Shown in pieces: positions 1 to 8,381 of a stretch of 64,000 nucleotides of DNA. The stretch is from an uncultured Acetatifactor sp. (lineage in GTDB: Bacteria; Bacillota; Clostridia; Lachnospirales; Lachnospiraceae), in assembly GCA_947594835.1 (NCBI GenBank), contig CANQEH010000008.1:39587-103586 (forward strand), written 5' to 3'. Under the pieces are notes generated by a model. It searched no databases. It worked only from the letters and a program-made list of their open reading frames with translations, and had not been told where the DNA came from. Numbering within the stretch: position 1 is the stretch's first letter; every line of letters starts with the position of its first letter. The translations under genes and the position numbers were made by a program.

Positions 1-2
1 AC

Positions 3-698
3 GGGGTTCACGGCGAGGAGTTGTGGCCGGAGGTCGTCAAATTTCTCAACTACAATGCGTTTGATGCTGTGATCTTTGGCGGGGACATTCTGGATTATTG
101 CAGCAATTCCAATATTCTGGCTTTGAAAGAGGGCCTGGACGGGCTGAAATATTCTGCGGATCAGATCCTTTACCTGCGCTCTGACCACGACTATGGCGGC
201 TGGTACGGGGGTTCCGGGTTTACAGACACCACAGGCTTTCTGCTGCAGAGTCTGGTTCTGGACGGCGACCAGACGTCAAAAGTGATTGAGTTTGAAGACT
301 TTATGATTCTGGGCATCAACCAGTCGTATCGGAACTTTTCGGAGCAGGCCTGCCAGATTTTAAATGAAAACTTAGACAAGGGAAAGCCTGTGCTTCTGGC
401 CACCCACGTCCCGTTTTATTCGGAGGTGGACGGCTCGCTGGCGGAATTGTCCATGGCGGTGCGGAATAAGATTTATTACTGGAGCCCGGACAGTCCCAAC
501 TATGTGCCAAACGGGGAGACCCAGGCGGTGATCGACAGGGTGTATGCGCCGGATTCCAATGTGGTACAGATCGTGGCGGCCCATCTGCACGCCTCCTGGG
601 ACGGCTATGTGACAGACCGTCTCAAGGAGCATATTTTCGCCCCCACGTTCCAGGGAAAGATTGGCATCATCCATGTGAGAGGAGCAGAAAAGCAATGA
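3..698 (+). CDS. Metallophosphoesterase, 5' end cut off by the window
   Basis: Probable calcineurin-like metallophosphoesterase. The frame is open to the left edge, so the first metal motif (DxH) lies outside the window. Motifs seen are GGDILDY (GDxxD block), LRSDHDY (where GNHE/D is usual), LATHVPF (metal His) and AAHLHASW (GHxH block, with Ala for Gly). The metal-ligand order is therefore intact, but two blocks deviate from the consensus. The stop overlaps the start of the next gene in an ATGA (695-698), so the two are translationally coupled. The next genes encode a secreted protein and an acyltransferase, which suggests a cell-surface role. The substrate cannot be told. The family is fairly certain, the function is not. 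Confidence 0.8.
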   Translation, partial: GVHGEELWPEVVKFLNYNAFDAVIFGGDILDYCSNSNILALKEGLDGLKYSADQILYLRSDHDYGGWYGGSGFTDTTGFLLQSLVLDGDQTSKVIEFEDFMILGINQSYRNFSEQACQILNENLDKGKPVLLATHVPFYSEVDGSLAELSMAVRNKIYYWSPDSPNYVPNGETQAVIDRVYAPDSNVVQIVAAHLHASWDGYVTDRLKEHIFAPTFQGKIGIIHVRGAEKQ

Positions 699-1708
699 GA
701 GGAATCAGAAGACCAAAAACCAGAATAGGGGCCGCGTTTTTGCTGGCTGCAATGCTGATGATTGGCGCTTTCGCGTCCGCCGCGACAGTCTCTGCCGCAG
801 AAGGAGAAATCAGGGTGACGGCAAAGCCGGGAGATCTGTGCGGCTTCGGAAGCAGCAACCCATACACGACGTTTCATGTGCCCACCCAGGTGTACAGCGT
901 CAACGGGGATTTCTTTCTGGCAGACGCCTACCACAATCAGATGCTCTTTACGGACAATTACCGCAACGCCCCGGAGTATTGGGGCGTCATGGGCGGCAAT
1001 ATGTTCCGGCCCCACGCCATTGCGTCCGACGGCACGATCTATATGGTGGTGGACACGGACAACAACCGGGTGAATACTTACGTCAAGACGGAAACGGGAT
1101 TTCTGGTGGTGCAGTGCTTTGACCAGGTGGGGATCCGCCCCCATTATGTAGAGTACGATGCAGCCACGGGGCAGTTCTATGTGTGGAGTTCCATGACGGG
1201 CACCATGTATATTTATCGGAGGGAAGCGGACAGCCTGAACGTCACGCTGGCCCAGACCGCGTACATCAAAGATCTGGACGGATGCTACACCCGTTCTTTT
1301 ACCATCGACGGGGATAAGATCTATCTGCCCAGTATGGGGCGCAGCGCGATTTATGTGGTGGACAAGGGAAGCTTTAAGGTGTCCGCTGTGTATCCCGTCT
1401 GTGCAGACCTGGGAGGAATGGTACAGGTGCGGCATGAGCAGAACTACTATTACCTGGTGACCTCTACTGACGTGTATGGGGATGCCAGCAAGGCTACCAT
1501 CGTCAGAAGCACCTCTCTGGCCGGGTTTACAGCAGGAGGTTATGAGGATATCCGCGGGAAATTTCCGGAGCTGGAGGGGGTTCCCTATTATATCAGCCAC
1601 CTGGAAGACGGCCACTACTATACGCCGGTGATGGCTGGCAAACCCTACATTGTGCGCTTCGACATCGTGGAAGATGAGATTACCAATGTGGTAAGCTTCA
1701 AGTATTGA
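695..1708 (+). CDS. Secreted beta-propeller-like protein
   Basis: A 337-residue exported protein. It has an Arg/Lys-rich start, a hydrophobic segment (about residues 12-32) and a likely signal peptidase site after TVSAAEG. The rest has repeated short beta-rich stretches such as ADAYHNQMLF, ASDGTIYMVVDTDNNRV and YDAATGQFYVWSS. These resemble NHL/SMP-30-type propeller blades, each with an aspartate-rich turn. No catalytic motif was recognised. The start overlaps the metallophosphoesterase stop (ATGA), and an acyltransferase follows 28 bases after the stop. It may bind a surface glycan or act with the phosphoesterase. That is inference from context only. Confidence 0.6.
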   Translation: MRGIRRPKTRIGAAFLLAAMLMIGAFASAATVSAAEGEIRVTAKPGDLCGFGSSNPYTTFHVPTQVYSVNGDFFLADAYHNQMLFTDNYRNAPEYWGVMGGNMFRPHAIASDGTIYMVVDTDNNRVNTYVKTETGFLVVQCFDQVGIRPHYVEYDAATGQFYVWSSMTGTMYIYRREADSLNVTLAQTAYIKDLDGCYTRSFTIDGDKIYLPSMGRSAIYVVDKGSFKVSAVYPVCADLGGMVQVRHEQNYYYLVTSTDVYGDASKATIVRSTSLAGFTAGGYEDIRGKFPELEGVPYYISHLEDGHYYTPVMAGKPYIVRFDIVEDEITNVVSFKY

Positions 1709-1736
1709 GCAGAATCAGAAGAAGTGAGGTCGAACC

Positions 1737-2942
1737 ATGACGGAAATCCTGTCGTCCAGTTCACATGACAATTCCTCCAAGCCCGCCCGCCAGGCGGGCT
1801 TGGATCTTTTACGGTGTGTTTCCATGCTGATGGTGGTGGTACTGCACTATCTGGACAAGGGCCGGCTTTTACCCTCTCTGGAAACGCCGGGATTTTCTGC
1901 CGCAGAGGTCACAGCCTGGCTGCTGGAGTGCTGCTGCATCGTGGCGGTAAACGTGTATATGTTTCTCAGCGGCTATTTTTTGTGTACTGCTTCCTTCCGG
2001 CCAAGCCGCCTGATCCGTCTTGTGCTTCAGGTGTGGATGTACTCGGTTTGTTTCGGCCTGCTGGGGGCGCTCACCGGAATCATGCAGGAGACTGAGCTTG
2101 ACACCCATTTTCTCCTGACGCTGTTTTTCCCCATTTCCATGGATCACTATTGGTTTTTGTCTGCCTATGTGTTCTTGTATGTGCTGCTGCCTTTTGTGGG
2201 GACGGCGGTGCAGAAGATGGGGAAAAAGCAGCTCCAGACGGCGGCGCTCCTGCTCCTTTTCGTGTTCAGCCTGGAAAAGAGCGTGCTGCCGGTGCGGCTG
2301 GAGCTGGACGGGAAGGGGTATGACTGCCTGTGGTATCTGTGTGTATTTGTGGCGGCGGCTTATGTGCGGCGCTTCGGCGTGCCCTTTCTGGAGAAAAAAG
2401 GGCGGGGTATCGCGCTGTACCTTTTGTGCGTGGCGGCAATCTTCGCCGCTACCTTTGGCTTGCGGCAGGTGTATCTGGCCACCGGCAGCCTGGGGCGGAT
2501 GCTGGGGATGTGCCTGGAATACAACCACATCCTGCCCTTCCTGGGGGCGGCGGGGCTGTTTGCCGCGTTCCGGCGGCTGAAGCTTCCAAAGGGATGCGAA
2601 ACTTTTGTCTGCCGGATAGCGCCCCATACCCTGGGCGTTTATCTGCTGCATGAAAATCTGGGACTGCGCTATACCTGGCAGAAGTGGCTGGGGGCGGGGC
2701 TTTTGCTGGGAACGGGGAGAGGGGCCGGGCAGGACATTTCTGCGCTGCGGCTGGAAGCCTCCCCTGTGCTGCTTGTGGGCATGGTTCTGGCGGCGGCGCT
2801 TGTGGTGTTTGCCGCGGGGATTCTGGTGGAGATGCTGCGCACAGGCCTTGTGCGGCGGGCGGACAGGGCGCTTTGCCGGACGGCGCCTTATCGGAAGCTG
2901 CGGGGCTGGGTGGACGGCCTGGATCAGCGCTTCCAGGGATGA
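1737..2942 (+). CDS. Membrane acyltransferase, acyltransferase-3 family
   Basis: A 401-residue integral membrane protein with about ten hydrophobic segments. The N-terminal block LDLLRCVSMLMVVVLHY is the typical first helix of acyltransferase-3 (OafA/WecH-like) enzymes, with R in the first helix and the catalytic-type H at its end. A second block, MDHYWFLSAYVFLYVLLPF, matches the family's W-F/L-xxY region. Such enzymes O-acetylate or otherwise acylate surface polysaccharides at the membrane. The start is the ATG after a GAGG element. It sits between a secreted propeller-like protein and a GT-C-like membrane protein, so this group probably builds or decorates an envelope glycan. The substrate is unknown. 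Confidence 0.8.
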   Translation: MTEILSSSSHDNSSKPARQAGLDLLRCVSMLMVVVLHYLDKGRLLPSLETPGFSAAEVTAWLLECCCIVAVNVYMFLSGYFLCTASFRPSRLIRLVLQVWMYSVCFGLLGALTGIMQETELDTHFLLTLFFPISMDHYWFLSAYVFLYVLLPFVGTAVQKMGKKQLQTAALLLLFVFSLEKSVLPVRLELDGKGYDCLWYLCVFVAAAYVRRFGVPFLEKKGRGIALYLLCVAAIFAATFGLRQVYLATGSLGRMLGMCLEYNHILPFLGAAGLFAAFRRLKLPKGCETFVCRIAPHTLGVYLLHENLGLRYTWQKWLGAGLLLGTGRGAGQDISALRLEASPVLLVGMVLAAALVVFAAGILVEMLRTGLVRRADRALCRTAPYRKLRGWVDGLDQRFQG

Positions 2943-3000
2943 GCGCAAGACCCGCCGCGGGCAGGCAGGGGACGGACGGGCATGGAAAGGAAGGGCCTGT

Positions 3001-4902
3001 ATGATCGGGAAAATGCAAAAAGGAAGACAGACGACGGCTCAGGCGAAGGCTTCCTGGAAGGTACTTCTGGAGAATCTCTTTGTGGTGGCGCTTGCCTTTT
3101 ACCCTCTGCGGCACGTCGGCTGGGGACTGGATCTGAACGATACCGGCTACAATTACGCCAATTTTGAATATATGGGCACGGAGCACATGGATCCCATGTG
3201 GCTGTTTTCTACCTACCTTTCCAACGCGGTGGGTCATTTTCTCACCGGCCTGCCGGGAGGGGACACCCTGCGGGGAATGAACCTGTACACGGGGCTGTTT
3301 GTGAGCCTGTTGGCGCTGACAGGCTTCTTTTTCTGCACCCGGGTGCTGAAGATGCCCTCCTGGCTGGGTTTTGTGGGCGAGATGCTGGCGCTCAGCCTCT
3401 GCTGGTGCCCCACGGCGAAGCTGTACGACTATCTGACCTATGTGCTTTTGACCTTCTGCGCCATCTTATTGTACCTGGGGCTGGTGCGGGAAAAAAAGTG
3501 GTATCTTTTCGGCGCCGGCGTCTGTCTGGGCCTCAATGTGCTGGTGCGGTTTTCCAATCTGCCCCAGGCCGCCCTCATCCTGGCGGTGTGGGGATATGAC
3601 GGGGCGCTGGAGCGGGAGATGAAGCGTCTGGGGATCCAGAAAAAGCCGGAGCCTTTTTTTGCCCGCCTGGGGAGGCACACGCTCTGGTGCCTGTATGGAT
3701 ATGGGGCGGCGCTTGGCGCATTGCTTTTCTATCTTCATCTCACTTACGGTATCGGCGCATACATCCAGGGGATTCTCCGGCTGTTTGCCATGACGGATAC
3801 CGCCACGGATTACAAGGCGGCCTCCATGGCGCTGGGGATGGTGCGCATCTATTGGGAAAATCTCTACTGGGTGGTGCGCATCGGCGTTCTCCTGGCGGGG
3901 GGCACAGCGCTCTTTGCCCTGCTTTCCTGGCTGTGGGGACGGCGGGACGGGGGAAAAACCGCGCCTTGGGAGAAGGCGCTGGCTGTTCTTTTGGGCGCGG
4001 CCATGCTGGTATGGCTGTACGGGAGAAAATTCTGTTCTCTGCTGTTTTTCAGCTATGACCCCATCTTAAGGCCCGGCATCCTGTTTTTGATGCTGGCCAT
4101 GCTCTGTGCGCTGATCGCCATCCTGCACCCCTGGGCGCCAAGGGAAGAAAAGCTGATCGCCGGGATCGTGTTCCTTCTGGTGCTTCTCACTTCCATCGGG
4201 AGCAACAACGGCATCTATCCCAGCCTGAACAACCTGTTTCTGGCAGGCCCTTATACCCTGTGGCAGTGCCAGCGTTTCTTAAAGGGCGCAAGGGAGCGGA
4301 CGTTTTGGAGCGTCCGTATTTCCCCCCTTCCGGCCAAAGCCCTTTTGAGCGCCTTTCTGCTCATGTGCCTGTTCCAGTTTGGCGCATTCGGCGCGGTGTT
4401 TGTCTTTGCGGAGTCTACCGGGGTGCAGCAGGCGGACAGCTATGTGGAGAACAATGCCGTCTTGCAAGGCGTCCGCATGAGCGCGGACAAAGCCGGGTGG
4501 ATGACCCAGCTGAGCGCCTATGTGGAGGAGCAGGACTTAAAGGGGCGGGAAGTGATCTTGTACGGGGACATCCCATCCCTCTCCTTCTATCTGCAGATGC
4601 CCTCCGCCTTTAACCCCTGGAGCAGCCTGCCCTCTTACAGCGCAGGGCAGATGGAGGAGGAACTAAGGAAAACGGCGTCCTCCATGGCGGCGGATCAGAC
4701 GGCCAGGCCGGTGGTCATCGTGGAGCAGGTTTATATGGCCTATCGGACAGGGGGCAGGGAAGCCCTGGAGAGGCAGGGCCTGGGAGAGGGCCAGATCCAA
4801 AAGATCGAGGGGGATGCCAAGTGGGTCATGCTGGATGAATTTTTGCGGGAAAACGGCTACCGGCAGGAACTGGCCAACGGGAAATGCACGGTGTTTCGAT
4901 GA
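3001..4902 (+). CDS. Large polytopic membrane protein, GT-C glycosyltransferase-like
   Basis: A 633-residue protein with many hydrophobic segments. The ATG at 3001 is chosen because GGAAAGGAAGG lies just upstream; a longer reading frame would overlap the acyltransferase. The first loop has LDLNDTGYNYANFEYMG, an acidic aromatic motif placed like the DxD/E loop of GT-C lipid-linked glycosyltransferases (PMT/ArnT type). The C-terminal 170 residues are soluble and probably extracytoplasmic. GT-C topology fits the acyltransferase neighbour, but the family was assigned from shape and one motif only. It could instead be an uncharacterised glycan-associated membrane protein. No lipid or sugar substrate can be given. 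Confidence 0.5.
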   Translation: MIGKMQKGRQTTAQAKASWKVLLENLFVVALAFYPLRHVGWGLDLNDTGYNYANFEYMGTEHMDPMWLFSTYLSNAVGHFLTGLPGGDTLRGMNLYTGLFVSLLALTGFFFCTRVLKMPSWLGFVGEMLALSLCWCPTAKLYDYLTYVLLTFCAILLYLGLVREKKWYLFGAGVCLGLNVLVRFSNLPQAALILAVWGYDGALEREMKRLGIQKKPEPFFARLGRHTLWCLYGYGAALGALLFYLHLTYGIGAYIQGILRLFAMTDTATDYKAASMALGMVRIYWENLYWVVRIGVLLAGGTALFALLSWLWGRRDGGKTAPWEKALAVLLGAAMLVWLYGRKFCSLLFFSYDPILRPGILFLMLAMLCALIAILHPWAPREEKLIAGIVFLLVLLTSIGSNNGIYPSLNNLFLAGPYTLWQCQRFLKGARERTFWSVRISPLPAKALLSAFLLMCLFQFGAFGAVFVFAESTGVQQADSYVENNAVLQGVRMSADKAGWMTQLSAYVEEQDLKGREVILYGDIPSLSFYLQMPSAFNPWSSLPSYSAGQMEEELRKTASSMAADQTARPVVIVEQVYMAYRTGGREALERQGLGEGQIQKIEGDAKWVMLDEFLRENGYRQELANGKCTVFR

Positions 4903-4992
4903 CGGGCCTAAGGCGGCCCTGCTTCTGACTCTACGCAGCGTTTGTTGCGCCCTTTTGCGGGCTGTGCTAAACTGAGGCAGGAGGTAAAGCCT

Positions 4993-5760
4993 ATGGATAG
5001 AGTGCAGATAGGAAAACTGCTGGCCCAGGTGCGGCTGGAAAAGGGGCTGACCCAGAAGCAGCTTGCAGAAAGGCTGCACATTTCAGACCGGACGGTCTCC
5101 AAGTGGGAGCGCGGCGCGGGACTGCCGGATATCAGCCTGTTGGAGCCCCTGGCGGAAAGCCTGGATCTGACGGTGGAGGAGCTTTTGCAGGGCAGGCGGC
5201 AGGAGAGCCGGGAATTTTCGGCCCGGGAGTGGAAAAAGTGGCTGGAGGAAAGCGACCGGGACTTACGGGAAAAAAACGCCCTGGAAAAGCCCAGGAGAAA
5301 AAGGCGGGCGCTGTTTTATGCCGCAGAAGTGATCGTGACGGCGGCAGAGACGTTTGCGCTGGCGTTTTGCAGCGGAAGGCTGGGGGTGACGGGGCAGGAT
5401 CTGGTGCAGGATCTGGTCTGCATCCTGATCCCGCTGATTTTCGGCCTCTGGGCCTTTGTGCTCTGGCCGGAGTATCTGCCCGCCTATTACGACGTCATGG
5501 AGCTGGGAGATTATTACTGCGCAGGGATGAGGCTTCGGATAGGCGGGGTGCGTTTCAACAACCGCAACTGGCCCCATATCCTGCGGGCGTTTCGCTGGTA
5601 CTGTTTTCTGGTGCCGGTGTGCTGGCCCCTGTGCTGTGCGGTTCTGTATCTGACGGTGCCGGATGCGGCATGGATGGCTTTGCGGCTGCCGGTGACACTG
5701 GCAGTGATCCTGGGCGGCCTGTTTGTCCCCATTGTGTGGGCAGCCAGAAAATATGCGTGA
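4993..5760 (+). CDS. XRE-family regulator fused to SdpI-like membrane domain
   Basis: A 255-residue protein. Residues about 5-60 form a Cro/C1-type helix-turn-helix (LTQKQLAERLHISDRTVSKW). A charged linker follows, then four hydrophobic segments. The last part contains FNNRNWPHILRAFRW, which matches the conserved N-x-x-x-W-x-x-A/R region of SdpI/YhfL-like membrane proteins. The ATG at 4993 is preceded by AGGAGG at 6-8 bases' spacing. The architecture suggests a membrane-tethered or membrane-sensing transcription factor. It is transcribed towards asnA and shares a bidirectional terminator with it. The target is unknown; autoregulation is plausible but was not seen. Confidence 0.75.
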   Translation: MDRVQIGKLLAQVRLEKGLTQKQLAERLHISDRTVSKWERGAGLPDISLLEPLAESLDLTVEELLQGRRQESREFSAREWKKWLEESDRDLREKNALEKPRRKRRALFYAAEVIVTAAETFALAFCSGRLGVTGQDLVQDLVCILIPLIFGLWAFVLWPEYLPAYYDVMELGDYYCAGMRLRIGGVRFNNRNWPHILRAFRWYCFLVPVCWPLCCAVLYLTVPDAAWMALRLPVTLAVILGGLFVPIVWAARKYA

Positions 5761-5799
5761 AGAAAGGCCTGCGCTTATAAAAGCTGCAGGCCTTTCTTT
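5761..5799. terminator. Bidirectional terminator between regulator and asnA
   Basis: The inverted repeat AGAAAGGCCTGC (5761-5772) pairs with GCAGGCCTTTCT, followed by T-rich sequence on the plus strand and preceded by A-rich sequence that serves the minus strand. The loop contains the asnA stop codon, so the two convergent genes share this structure. Confidence 0.75.
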
Positions 5800-6785
5800 T
5801 CTGCCTCCGCCATGACTTCCTTGGGCCAGAGGGAGCTTTGCACTTCCCCGATGTGGGCTTTCCGCAGGAAGAACATACAGATGCGGGACTGGCCGATGCC
5901 GCCCCCGATGGTGTAGGGCAGTTCCTCCGCCAGCACCGCCCGGTGGAAGGGGAGATCGGCCCTTTCCGGGCAGCCCGCTTTCTGCAGCTGCTCCAACAGC
6001 GCTTTTTTGTCCACCCGGATCCCCATGCTGGAGAGCTCCAGGGCAATGTCCAATACGGGGTAATAGACGAGGATGTCCGCATTCAGGGACCAGTCGTCAT
6101 AGTCCGGCGCCCTGCCGTCGTGGGGCTTGCCGTTTTCCAGCACATCGCCGATCTGCATCACGCAGACCGCGCCCTTTGCCTTGGCAATGTAGTACTCCCG
6201 CTCCTTTGGCGTGTAATCGGGGAACATTTCCTCCAATTCCCTGGTGGTGATGAAGAAGATATCGTGGGGCAGGATTTCCTCGATGTAATCGTACTGGATG
6301 GCCAGATATTTTTCCGTCTTGCGCAGCACCTGATAGACCGTGCGCACGGTATCCTTCAGGGTGTCCAGGCAGCGTTCCTCTTTCGTGATGATTTTTTCCC
6401 AGTCCCACTGATCCACATAGATGGAGTGGATGTTGTCCGCCACCTCGTCCCGGCGGATGGCGCTCATGTCCGTATAGAGGCCTTCTCCTGCGCTGAAACC
6501 GTATTTTTTCAGCGCGTAGCGCTTCCACTTTGCCAGAGACTGGACGATTTCGCCCTCCCTGCCGTCCTGATACTTGATGTCGAAGGACACGGGGCGTTCC
6601 ACGCCGTTTAAGTTGTCGTTCAAGCCCGACGCAGGATCCACAAAAAGCGGGGCGGAAACCCGCAAAAGATGCAGGCGTTCGGCCAGAAGATCCTGGAAGA
6701 AGTCTTTTACCGTCTTAATGGCCACCTGGGTCTCGTAGAGATTCAGACAAGATTTGTAATCCACGGGCAAGATAAAGTTTGACAT
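5775..6785 (-). CDS. asnA: Aspartate--ammonia ligase AsnA
   Basis: Ammonia-dependent asparagine synthetase (aspartate + NH3 + ATP to asparagine + AMP + PPi), cytoplasmic. It is 336 residues, close to the 330 of the E. coli enzyme. The class-II-synthetase-like core is visible: YETQVAIKTVKDFFQ, the loop PLFVDPASGLNDNLNG, the block YTDMSAIRRDE and the C-terminal GGGIGQSRICMF. The start is placed at MSNFILP; an upstream in-frame ATG would add 15 atypical residues. A promoter lies at 6839-6867 on the same strand, divergent from the radical SAM pair. The gene ends inside a terminator shared with the convergent regulator. Assignment is secure. Confidence 0.97.
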   Translation of the reverse strand: MSNFILPVDYKSCLNLYETQVAIKTVKDFFQDLLAERLHLLRVSAPLFVDPASGLNDNLNGVERPVSFDIKYQDGREGEIVQSLAKWKRYALKKYGFSAGEGLYTDMSAIRRDEVADNIHSIYVDQWDWEKIITKEERCLDTLKDTVRTVYQVLRKTEKYLAIQYDYIEEILPHDIFFITTRELEEMFPDYTPKEREYYIAKAKGAVCVMQIGDVLENGKPHDGRAPDYDDWSLNADILVYYPVLDIALELSSMGIRVDKKALLEQLQKAGCPERADLPFHRAVLAEELPYTIGGGIGQSRICMFFLRKAHIGEVQSSLWPKEVMAEAEKKGLQLL

Positions 6786-6838
6786 AGTGTTTACCCTTTC
6801 CTGGCGCCGTCTACACAGCTTATGCGGCATCCTATATC

Positions 6839-6867
6839 ATTTAACCCTTTTTTTGCTCATTTGGCAA
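6839..6867 (-). promoter_or_regulatory. asnA promoter
   Basis: Read on the minus strand: TTGCCA (6862-6867), 17-bp spacer, TTAAAT (6839-6844). It faces away from the radical SAM gene promoter 30 bases further on. Confidence 0.55.
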
Positions 6868-6896
6868 CAGGTTTTTCAAAATTTTACCCTTCCTTC

Positions 6897-6925
6897 TTGC
6901 CAAAAAAGGACAGATGTGCTATCCT
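6897..6925 (+). promoter_or_regulatory. Promoter of the radical SAM DNA-repair pair
   Basis: TTGCCA (6897-6902), 17-bp spacer, TATCCT (6920-6925). The predicted start point, about 6932, falls inside the LexA-type palindrome at 6928-6947. Confidence 0.6.
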
Positions 6926-6927
6926 TA

Positions 6928-6947
6928 AATAGAACATATGTTCTATT
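6928..6947. promoter_or_regulatory. LexA/SOS box
   Basis: A 20-bp perfect palindrome with core GAACATATGTTC. This matches the Gram-positive LexA (DinR) box pattern GAAC-N4-GTTC. It lies 2 bases after the -10 element, so bound LexA would block initiation of the downstream radical SAM/DUF4130-like operon. Confidence 0.8.
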
Positions 6948-6967
6948 ATCCAAAGGGGAGGAAAAGC

Positions 6968-8323
6968 ATGATGGAATATCTGGCGCTGGGCGGAGGGCAG
7001 TCCCTGACGGAAAAGCTGCAGATCCTGACGGATGCGGCCAAGTACGACGTGGCCTGCACCTCCAGCGGCGTGGAGAGGAAGGGCAATGGGCGGGACATGG
7101 GAAACAGCATCGCCGCGGGCATCTGCCACAGTTTTTCCAGCGACGGCAGATGTATCTCCCTCTTGAAGATCCTGCTCACCAACGAGTGCATTTACGATTG
7201 CAGATACTGCCAGAACCGCTGTTCCAATGACCTTCCCCGGGCGACCTTCACCCCGGAGGAGGTCTGTACCCTGACCATGGAATTTTATCGGCGCAATTAT
7301 ATCGAAGGGTTGTTTTTGAGCTCCGGCATCTTAAGGGATCCCACGTTTACCATGGAATTGCTCTATCGAACCCTGTGGCTGCTTCGGAACAGATACCGCT
7401 TCCGCGGGTATGTCCATGTCAAGGCCATCCCCGGCGCAGAGCCTGAGCTGATCCGGCGCACCGGCTTTCTGGCGGACCGGATGAGCGTGAACCTGGAGCT
7501 TCCCACGGCGGCGGGGCTGAAAGCGCTGGCGCCGAACAAACACCGGAAGAGCATCCTGACGCCCATGCGGCAGATCCAGTCCGGGATTCTGGCCAACCGA
7601 AACGAACTGGCCCTCTATCGGAGCGCGCCCCATTTTGTGAGCGGAGGACAGTCCACCCAGGTGATCGTGGGCGCTACCCCGGAGAGCGACTGGCAGATTC
7701 TGAATGTGGCGGAGAGCCTGTATCAGAAATTTGACTTAAAGCGGGTGTTTTACTCTGCCTTTGTGAATGTGACGGGGGACAAGGCCCTGCCTGCCCTGCC
7801 CGGCGGGCCGCCCCTCCTGCGGGAGCACAGGCTGTATCAGGCGGACTGGCTGCTGCGCTTTTACGGGTTTCGGGCCTCGGAGCTTTTGGACGAGGAAAGG
7901 CCCTATTTCAACGTGCTGCTGGATCCCAAGGAGGACTGGGCCGTGCGCCATCTGGAGTGCTTCCCGGTGGAGGTAAACCGCGCTCCACTTGAGCAGCTTC
8001 TCCGGGTGCCGGGGATCGGCGTAAAGAGCGCCAGGCGGATCGTAGCGGCCAGACGCAGCGCAGCCCTGGGCTTTCACGACCTGAAAAAGATCGGGGTGGT
8101 GTTAAAGCGGGCAGTCTATTTCATTACCTGCAGCGGCAGGCTGATGTACCCGGTGAAGCTGGAGGAGGACGCCATCGTGCGGGGGCTCACCGACGGGAAA
8201 GACCGGGTGCAGTTTGGAAGCGACGGTATGACTTACAGACAGCTGTCCTTATTTGACGATGGCAGCTTTTCCAGGCCGGTCAGCGCTTTGGAGCGGCAGG
8301 CGGGCGCCCTGGGAGAATTATAG
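6968..8323 (+). CDS. Radical SAM protein, putative DNA modification/repair
   Basis: A 451-residue radical SAM enzyme. The [4Fe-4S]-binding cysteines are in CIYDCRYC (CxxxCxxC), about residue 76 onward. The C-terminal part has a helix-hairpin-helix, LLRVPGIGVKSARRIVAAR, a non-specific DNA-binding element. This architecture and the partner gene 58 bases downstream match the paired families annotated as 'putative DNA modification/repair radical SAM protein' and 'TIGR03915 DNA metabolism protein'. The ATG at 6968 follows GGGGAGG; the next codon is also ATG. The LexA-type box over its start point supports induction by DNA damage. The reaction itself is unknown. Confidence 0.88.
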   Translation: MMEYLALGGGQSLTEKLQILTDAAKYDVACTSSGVERKGNGRDMGNSIAAGICHSFSSDGRCISLLKILLTNECIYDCRYCQNRCSNDLPRATFTPEEVCTLTMEFYRRNYIEGLFLSSGILRDPTFTMELLYRTLWLLRNRYRFRGYVHVKAIPGAEPELIRRTGFLADRMSVNLELPTAAGLKALAPNKHRKSILTPMRQIQSGILANRNELALYRSAPHFVSGGQSTQVIVGATPESDWQILNVAESLYQKFDLKRVFYSAFVNVTGDKALPALPGGPPLLREHRLYQADWLLRFYGFRASELLDEERPYFNVLLDPKEDWAVRHLECFPVEVNRAPLEQLLRVPGIGVKSARRIVAARRSAALGFHDLKKIGVVLKRAVYFITCSGRLMYPVKLEEDAIVRGLTDGKDRVQFGSDGMTYRQLSLFDDGSFSRPVSALERQAGALGEL

Positions 8324-8381
8324 GGGAGAGAGTCGCTTCTGCCGGGGACGGATGTCTGCCGGGGCGGGAGGGAGAAAAACG

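Noticed and set aside
605..1615. Long minus-strand reading frame (336 codons)
   Set aside because: It is the complement of the secreted propeller protein gene. GC-rich coding DNA gives long antisense frames; no RBS or motif was seen.
2650..3000. N-terminal extension of the GT-C-like gene
   Set aside because: It would overlap the acyltransferase for nearly 300 bases with Arg/Gly/Cys-rich residues; the ATG at 3001 has a good RBS.
5103..5780. Plus-strand frame overlapping the XRE-SdpI gene
   Set aside because: Low-complexity Gly/Ala/Arg product in the wrong frame; the overlapping frame has clear HTH and membrane motifs.
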